A stretch of 64,000 nt of DNA, from assembly GCA_027559495.1 (NCBI GenBank), contig JAMXSV010000001.1, forward strand, positions 1 through 64,000, read 5' to 3'. Numbering within the stretch: the stretch's first letter is position 1; the number at the start of each line of letters is the position of its first letter. The position numbers were made by a program, and so were the translations under genes. This stretch comes from Aurifilum marmelostoma. Lineage: Eukaryota > Ascomycota > Sordariomycetes > Diaporthales > Cryphonectriaceae. The notes under the pieces were generated by a model, which worked only from the letters and a program-made list of their open reading frames with translations, did no database searches and was not told the origin of the DNA. Positions 59,978 through 64,000 of the stretch are shown here, piece by piece.

Positions 59978-62520
59978 CTTGGCTGAGCTTGCAGGAGCGA
60001 GGGTTTTATCAGGGACTTTAAAGACCTCTCCAAAACCTGGCCGTCAGCCTCTCCACGGATCCACTCTGAGGTCCAACCCCAGAATTATAGCGGAGGGGGC
60101 GCGCCGATCAATGGCGTTCGTATCTATGGAGAAGAGATACAAACAGGTGGAGCTCGGAAGTCCTTTAGTCAAGACTACGTAAAAACGCACACTAATCTGG
60201 GCTCTTAGTCAGTAGAACCAGGACCGCTAGCTAAACCGTTCGTAACCGAGGTCCCCATAACAAGTCTGGAGCAACAAGCGAGGCTATGACGAACAGGCAT
60301 TGCCTGTCTAGGCAAAAGAGCTGCGCTTACAACCATGAAGGTTCAGTTGAATTCACTTGGCCGCAGCATCGCATCCTGGACAATATTATGCGCCCCGCAC
60401 TGGGCGTATGTGGTCTTCTGGGGTTCTAACATGGTGAAGACCAGAAAAAGAGGAAAAAGATGTGCTGCAGTACTCCCTCCAGCGACCATTCATTGCTAGT
60501 AGCCACAGGAAAAAAGGAAAAAAAAGGGAAAAAAAGGAAAAAAAAAGGTGCACTGAGAAACCAGGCCTCTCCCCTAACTGCAGCTACGGAACGGTCCGCT
60601 CTGCTACTCCCACATATTTCTTCCGAAGGTCGGTCCGATGACCAAAACACGCCTGTCAGGTACTGATATGCGTACCAGGACGACTGGCTGACTGACTGGG
60701 GCGCAGGATGAACGGAGCAAAGTGTGCGAGTAAGGACATTAGCAAGGAATAGCCAGGACTATGGGTCATTTCCCCAGAACATCTCTTGCGCCATTAGTAA
60801 ATTGATCGAGTAGTACTGTATTGTTGACCCATGCTTGGCGACAAGGCCGATGATTTGCGAGTCCCAAGGCTGACCAGAGGCCCTCGGAGCAAAGGAGTCA
60901 ACTCACGAACAAGAGGACGAAGGGTCTGAATGGTTGAGGAAGTCGGTAAACCCCAGATTACGCTACCGTAGCTCACCAACATAACTCAATTAGGCATTCA
61001 GAAAAGGGGGGTTTGGATGGGGAAACCAAGACATAGCAGAGACAATAATGGCTAGTTTCGGAGAGTTGAGCCTTGCGGAGGAAATTGGTCACTCTTCGCG
61101 GGGCTTTCGCGGTCTCACTCGCAGGCTTGGGACGTGATCTACTTATGCAGGAGATCCTATTTCCATTTCTATTACCAAGCACTTGTAGCCGTGAAGGGCC
61201 ATCAACTCCACGCCCTCCGCCCAAGTGCTCTCTTACAAATCTACAATCTCATTGCCGCCCACCTGGGCACGTCTCCCACACGCCAAATTTGCTCCTTCAC
61301 AACACCAACATGTATTACAGCGAATTATTTGGAGAGCCACCCTGGTAGTAGTAGATGATTCAATCAAGCCCAGCATCTTCGGAGCCATCTTTGCCATGCA
61401 TAGATAGTGCTAAAGCATAGCCTATCTGCGACGCACTGGTAGCCTTGCAACACAGAAGCGTGGTTGGCAGTGGACCCAAGGCCCGCTTCACATCCTTTGG
61501 AAGCCAGTTTTATGGACTCAGAGATAAACATGACGTGTGGTCTTTCTGATATGAACGTTGGGGGTCAGGGCTTATCAGATATGTCTCATAGCGCACGCGT
61601 AACCATGACCGACCTTGGTTGTGATTCGCGCCCTGCGTTTGACAGGTCAGCCTTTACAACTTTTTGGCGAGCAGCCCCCAGATGGCGATATATGTGCATG
61701 AATGTCTGTGGAGTAGAGAAGTCTTTAAGTCGCTTTCCTTCGGATCAAATCTTACCAAAGTGTCCCTGTCTTACAGTCTAGAGAAGCGGATGCCATCTCC
61801 CCCAACATATCATCACAAAATCACCCAGATTGATCCTTTTCTACATCCCCACAGATTGGTCTCCTGCCTGTTGTTTTTCGTTTCAAACTTACTCAGTACT
61901 GGGTCGTCCGTCCGTCTCTGTTGCTGCGCACCATGATGCTGCGCCATCGTCTGCACGGAATCATCACCGACAGTGACCTCTCCAAGCAGGCTGGCGGTTT
62001 TGTGAGCTGCTCCACAAGTACCGACATCTTGACTATGGACGGACACTTTCGCACGAATCCAACATGACGAAGAATATCACATGGACGGCGTGCATATGAT
62101 CGACCTATAACGAGACCTATGACACAATTGCAATAAGTCGCTCAAACCTCACGACTCGGCCTCACTGCTGCCTAACAACAGGATCTGCCAGCTTCGAGTT
62201 TTCCTTGTTTGCTACAAAGCTCACAACCAAATATATGCTAATAGAAGGGTGATCTATAGTTAATAATATCCTTTCGCCATAGTCACTCAGCGAGACCGCA
62301 AAGATGCGCACGATCAAAGGAAATTTTTTTGTCGAATCTGCCTAGATGGCAATGACATACCAATACAATTCCGTCTCTGAAGACAGAGGCCAGTGCTGAG
62401 CTCTCCAGCCTTGTAATAACCCAACCAGATCGTGTAACCCATTCAAAATCAGGGGATAATATGATCTTCCTCAGACTATCGCCAATCTGTTCCTGACAAT
62501 CGCCCGTCCCTTCGAACCTC
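59978..62520. other. Promoter side of the permease and 3' flank of the protoglobin gene
   Basis: 2.5 kb with an A/G-rich stretch at 60505-60550 and no frame of convincing composition. No RNA gene is seen. Confidence 0.5.
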
Positions 62521-63513
62521 TCAAGGCCCATTCACAACGACCTCCACTTTTGGTGATCCCTGGGATGATGGAATCTTCTCTTGTTTCGGAGATGCAGTCT
62601 CGGGCTTTGATCGTATGGGGATGCCCGAGAATGGACACGTGGTTGGGCTCCGCGGTGTCTTGGGGGTGGCACTGGCATCCGTCTGACCGTCCTCGTCAAT
62701 GTCTTCCAAGATCTTCTTCCCGTCCAGGTATCCCTCCTGCTCAAATACCGGCTTCTCCATGTCCTCCGCAAACTCGTCTCCGTCACGAACATACCATTTG
62801 GCAAAGAGATCATTCTGGATCCAGATGACTTTGCCGAGGGCCTTGACCAGCGCGATCTTCTTGTCCATCTTGATGCGGGGATGCGATAGGAGCGCCTCGG
62901 TCAGGGTATCCTGGATGAATGCTAGACAGGCGCCGATATGCACATACTCTATATGCAGTGGGTGCTCGCGTCCCCTGCCGACGTGCATCATACTAGTAAG
63001 ACGGGGAATGTTAGTCTGGAGAGCCACGGGACGATTGCTGCGATCGGGGCTCCCAGAATGCACCTACCCAACCTTGTCCAGGTAATACCAAAAGTCCATC
63101 GTGCTTGGGTCGGAGCAGAGCTTGTTGAGGTATGCCCTGAGAAACATCTTCCGGTGCAGGATCTGCGGACTGTTCTCGTTCAGGCTCGGGTCCACTGGGC
63201 CCTCGAAAGATGTACTCCTGGTCTCGAAGGCGCGGGCCGTGATGTCGTATTGCAGCAGCTTGTGATAGACAATGTTGACAATCGCCGGTATTAGCTGTTT
63301 GATGTATCTGGAGCCAGCGATGAGCGCCTCGATATCATCTAGTATTCGGTTAGCTCTCCTCTGATACGCTTCCATCGCATCCAATGGGACGCGCTTACTC
63401 GAACCAAAGTCTAGGAATGTGTGTAGATATTGGATCCTAGCCTCCAGATTTGTATAGAGGTCTTTTCGGTCGATATGCTGCCTCATCGGCCGAAATCCCA
63501 TGAATGGTGCCAT
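62521..63513 (-). CDS. Fungal protoglobin-domain protein (heme-binding globin fold)
   Basis: A member of the protoglobin / globin-sensor family, which binds heme and gases such as O2, CO or NO; the role of fungal members is not established. Exon 1 is 63068-63513 and exon 2 is 62521-62992; the 75 bp intron (GTAGGT...CTAG) joins KVG to MMHVGRGREH in frame, giving 305 residues. The globin domain covers about residues 15-215: an N-terminal extra helix (RKDLYTNLEARIQYLHTF), the DDIEALIAGSRYIKQLIP helix, the DFWYYLDKVGMMHVGRG stretch, then HPLHIEYVHIGACLAF, where His162 and His167 are candidates for the proximal heme ligand, and long C-terminal helices including KKIALVKALGKVIWIQND. A polar, Pro/Ser/Lys-rich tail of about 80 residues follows. 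No enzymatic or signalling output domain is fused. Start chosen as the only ATG ahead of the conserved region. Confidence 0.85.
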
Positions 63514-64000
63514 TGTGATCTAGTTGGAGCTGATTCCTGGGTTTTCAGATATGAAAAATGCTGTTTCAGTGTTGATCTGTGCACAATGACTGGCGCAGTA
63601 GTTTGGTTGTCGACACTCGAGGGCGCAGATGTTGCAGAGTGGCGGAATATGGCAGATTTTCAGTCTTGGACCCAACCCAAAACCACCCAGAAGAATCGCT
63701 TCTTTATAACACAGGCATACAAACGAAACTTTCCCATCCGCGACGCGACATTTTCAAACATTCGCCTTTCTCATAGCTGACTGACATCATGTGTTCTGCT
63801 GCCCCTCTGCTGACATTTGAGGCTGCATCTATGGGTCGGACCATGGTGGCCTGACAAGGTGGATCCACCATCCCCCAGATCGAACCATCGGCCCTGCGGA
63901 GGCGGATCCTCACGCCTTGTACGGCGCAATATTTACTCGGGCGTTCATATAGATGCATAAGATGACTGCCCAAAGCGCGGCGATTATTTCCGTCCTTCAA
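63514..64000. other. Promoter side of the protoglobin gene
   Basis: 487 bp to the window end. A minus-strand frame (63704-64000) has a composition unlike a known domain and is open at the window edge; I do not support it. Confidence 0.5.

Noticed and set aside
63704..64000. A minus-strand frame running off the window end
   Set aside because: No recognisable domain; the visible part gives no way to tell it from chance.

Overview
The window is nuclear DNA of a filamentous ascomycete, most likely a sordariomycete-type Pezizomycotina. Genes carry short GT-AG introns, mostly 54-128 bp, with CTGAC or CTAAC branch-site words before the acceptor. Coding exons are rich in G/C at third positions, and the protein families are typically fungal (SPT7, GRC3, RPA34.5, AUR1, NAB3, fungal protoglobin). 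There are no operons, ribosome binding sites, tRNA or rRNA genes, or CRISPR arrays. The species cannot be named from the sequence alone.

Layout. Bases 1-34.8 kb are a conventional gene-bearing arm: a 5'-truncated ferric reductase (+), a VanZ-like membrane protein (-), SPT7 of SAGA (+), GRC3 (-) and RPA34.5 (+) from a shared divergent promoter, AUR1 (-), a calmodulin-dependent protein kinase (-), an ICT1-type release factor (-) divergent from NAB3 (+), a LETM1-like mitochondrial protein (-) and a RidA-type deaminase (-). From about 34.8 to 55.6 kb there is a 21 kb accessory-looking block with no recognisable conserved gene. It holds an AT-rich core (about 37.25-38.65 kb), a 40-44 bp minisatellite and a few unassigned coding-like fragments for which I give tentative spliced models. 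From 55.6 to 64 kb recognisable genes return: a lysine-repeat protein with a Myb/SANT-like C-terminus and a CT-rich leader (+), an amino-acid permease (-) and a fungal protoglobin (-).

Functional links. GRC3 (rRNA processing) and RPA34.5 (RNA polymerase I) share one 667 bp divergent promoter, which suggests co-regulated ribosome production. SPT7 and NAB3 act in RNA polymerase II transcription and termination. ICT1-like and LETM1-like proteins act in mitochondria. The order otherwise looks like normal scattered eukaryotic gene order and not a metabolite cluster.

Sequence quality. Five otherwise intact reading frames (ferric reductase, SPT7, GRC3, RPA34.5 and one unassigned gene) are each broken by one base at a homopolymer run. 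I read this as systematic assembly error and not decay. It matters for anyone predicting proteins from this record. I did not find a clearly new biological system. The best leads are the lysine-repeat protein, the fungal protoglobin and the unassigned genes in the accessory block.
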